A DNA stretch of 64,000 nt from Eikenella exigua. Lineage in GTDB: Bacteria; Pseudomonadota; Gammaproteobacteria; Burkholderiales; Neisseriaceae. Positions 63,645 to 64,000 of the stretch are shown here, one piece after another (position 1 is the first letter of the stretch; every line of letters starts with the position of its first letter). The DNA lies in contig NZ_CP038018.1 in assembly GCF_008805035.1 (NCBI RefSeq), positions 806,001 through 870,000 of the forward strand. The letters run 5' to 3'. Under the pieces are notes generated by a model. That model made no database searches and was not told where the DNA came from. It worked only from the letters and a program-made list of their open reading frames with translations. A program made the translations under genes and the position numbers.

Positions 63645-64000
63645 ATATTTGGGAAACCCGCCTGAATTTCCGCCCGCGCAGTGGCTGGGAGGCTTTGGAT
63701 TTGGGTGCGCGCCTGTTTCAGGAGCGACCGGCGCTGTATATGGCGGTGTGGGCAACCCTGTCACTGCCGGTGTATGCGTTGGTGCTGGCTTTGTGCTGGC
63801 AGCAGCCTGAATGGGGCGGTTTTTTGGTGTGGTGGCTTAAGCCGTTGTTTGAAGCACCGGTGCTGTGGCTGATGTCGCAGCAGGTATTCGAGCCGCTGCC
63901 GCCATACCGGCAATGCGTGCGCGCGGCGTTTAGGCAGATGTGGCGGCCGCGCTTGATTGGCGATTTAACCTGGCGGCGCTTCAGCATGCGCCGCAGCCTG
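63641..64000 (+). CDS. Membrane protein of the RDD/SpoIIM operon (3' end outside window)
   Basis: The ATG at 63641 overlaps the SpoIIM-like stop and the frame is open to the window end (120 codons): MNIWETRLNFRPRSGWEALD, then hydrophobic LYMAVWATLSLPVYALVLALC and VWWLKPLFEAPVLWLMSQQVF. The start pattern (RPRSGWEALDLGARLFQ) and the position after a SpoIIM gene suggest the uncharacterised membrane protein that comes third in such clusters. Family not recognised. Confidence 0.75.
   Translation, partial: MNIWETRLNFRPRSGWEALDLGARLFQERPALYMAVWATLSLPVYALVLALCWQQPEWGGFLVWWLKPLFEAPVLWLMSQQVFEPLPPYRQCVRAAFRQMWRPRLIGDLTWRRFSMRRSL

Overview
The window is a gene-dense, GC-rich chromosomal segment of a member of the Neisseriaceae, most likely Eikenella. 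The main evidence is a 12-mer, AGGCTACCTGAA (reverse TTCAGGTAGCCT), that recurs roughly a hundred times by eye, counting close variants. It sits singly inside genes and as inverted pairs between genes. This is the DNA uptake sequence (DUS) dialect described for Eikenella (AG-eikDUS). Gene content agrees: rng, purL, prfA, ptsN-hprK-rapZ, sspA-sspB, parE, clpS-clpA, a lipoprotein-type DegQ and Neisseria-type Correia-like elements.

Layout. 1-5154: 3' end of rng, then minus-strand mscL, HAD-like protein, PfkB sugar kinase, a secreted protein and ychF. 5155-7200: Correia-like element, ispB, a decayed UPF0756 gene and tRNA-Arg(CCU). 7228-13131: minus-strand ppc, a frameshifted ICMT/PAP2/Lgt-like membrane protein with a coupled partner, and glnB. 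13280-22052: purL, broken SUKH gene, bioA, bioD, hisS, yfgM. 22319-24947: SPFH/NfeD pair, DUF442 protein, flavin-binding protein. 25160-31517: VWA protein, small orphan, pgm, broken SIMPL gene, panB, DeoR-type regulator. 31724-34776: small membrane protein and the feoA-feoB-small Cys-rich protein operon. 34988-37867: broken gene coupled to hom, Mth938-like gene, decayed TonB-dependent receptor. 37956-43143: ftsK, panC, ykvA, sixA. 43236-44035: decayed ubiC and ubiA. 44137-47417: ptsN-hprK-rapZ and an RbgA/YlqF GTPase. 47491-58500: sspB, Correia-like element, sspA, parE, hldA, YgeA-like racemase, prfA, small secreted protein, ABC-F protein, degQ-like protease, cspA. 58949-64000: clpS-clpA and an RDD/SpoIIM/unknown membrane operon that runs off the end.

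Most intact genes are housekeeping: purine, biotin, pantothenate and homoserine synthesis, translation (hisS, prfA, ychF, rbgA), proteolysis (clpS, clpA, sspB, degQ) and chromosome segregation (ftsK, parE).

I did not find a defence island, prophage, CRISPR array or other clearly new multi-gene system. The strongest unusual signals are: (1) a Correia-like element inserted at the TA inside an Eikenella DUS, which rewrites the end of bioD; (2) two terminal-repeat families around one shared Correia-like core; (3) a feo cassette that carries two copies of a Kingella-type DUS (AAGCAGCCTGCA) and is bounded by Eikenella DUS hairpins; (4) DUS copies that double as ribosome-binding sites, terminators and recurring tetrapeptides; (5) side-by-side decay of ubiC and ubiA beside an otherwise intact ispB; and (6) a three-domain lipid-enzyme-like membrane protein broken by one frameshift.
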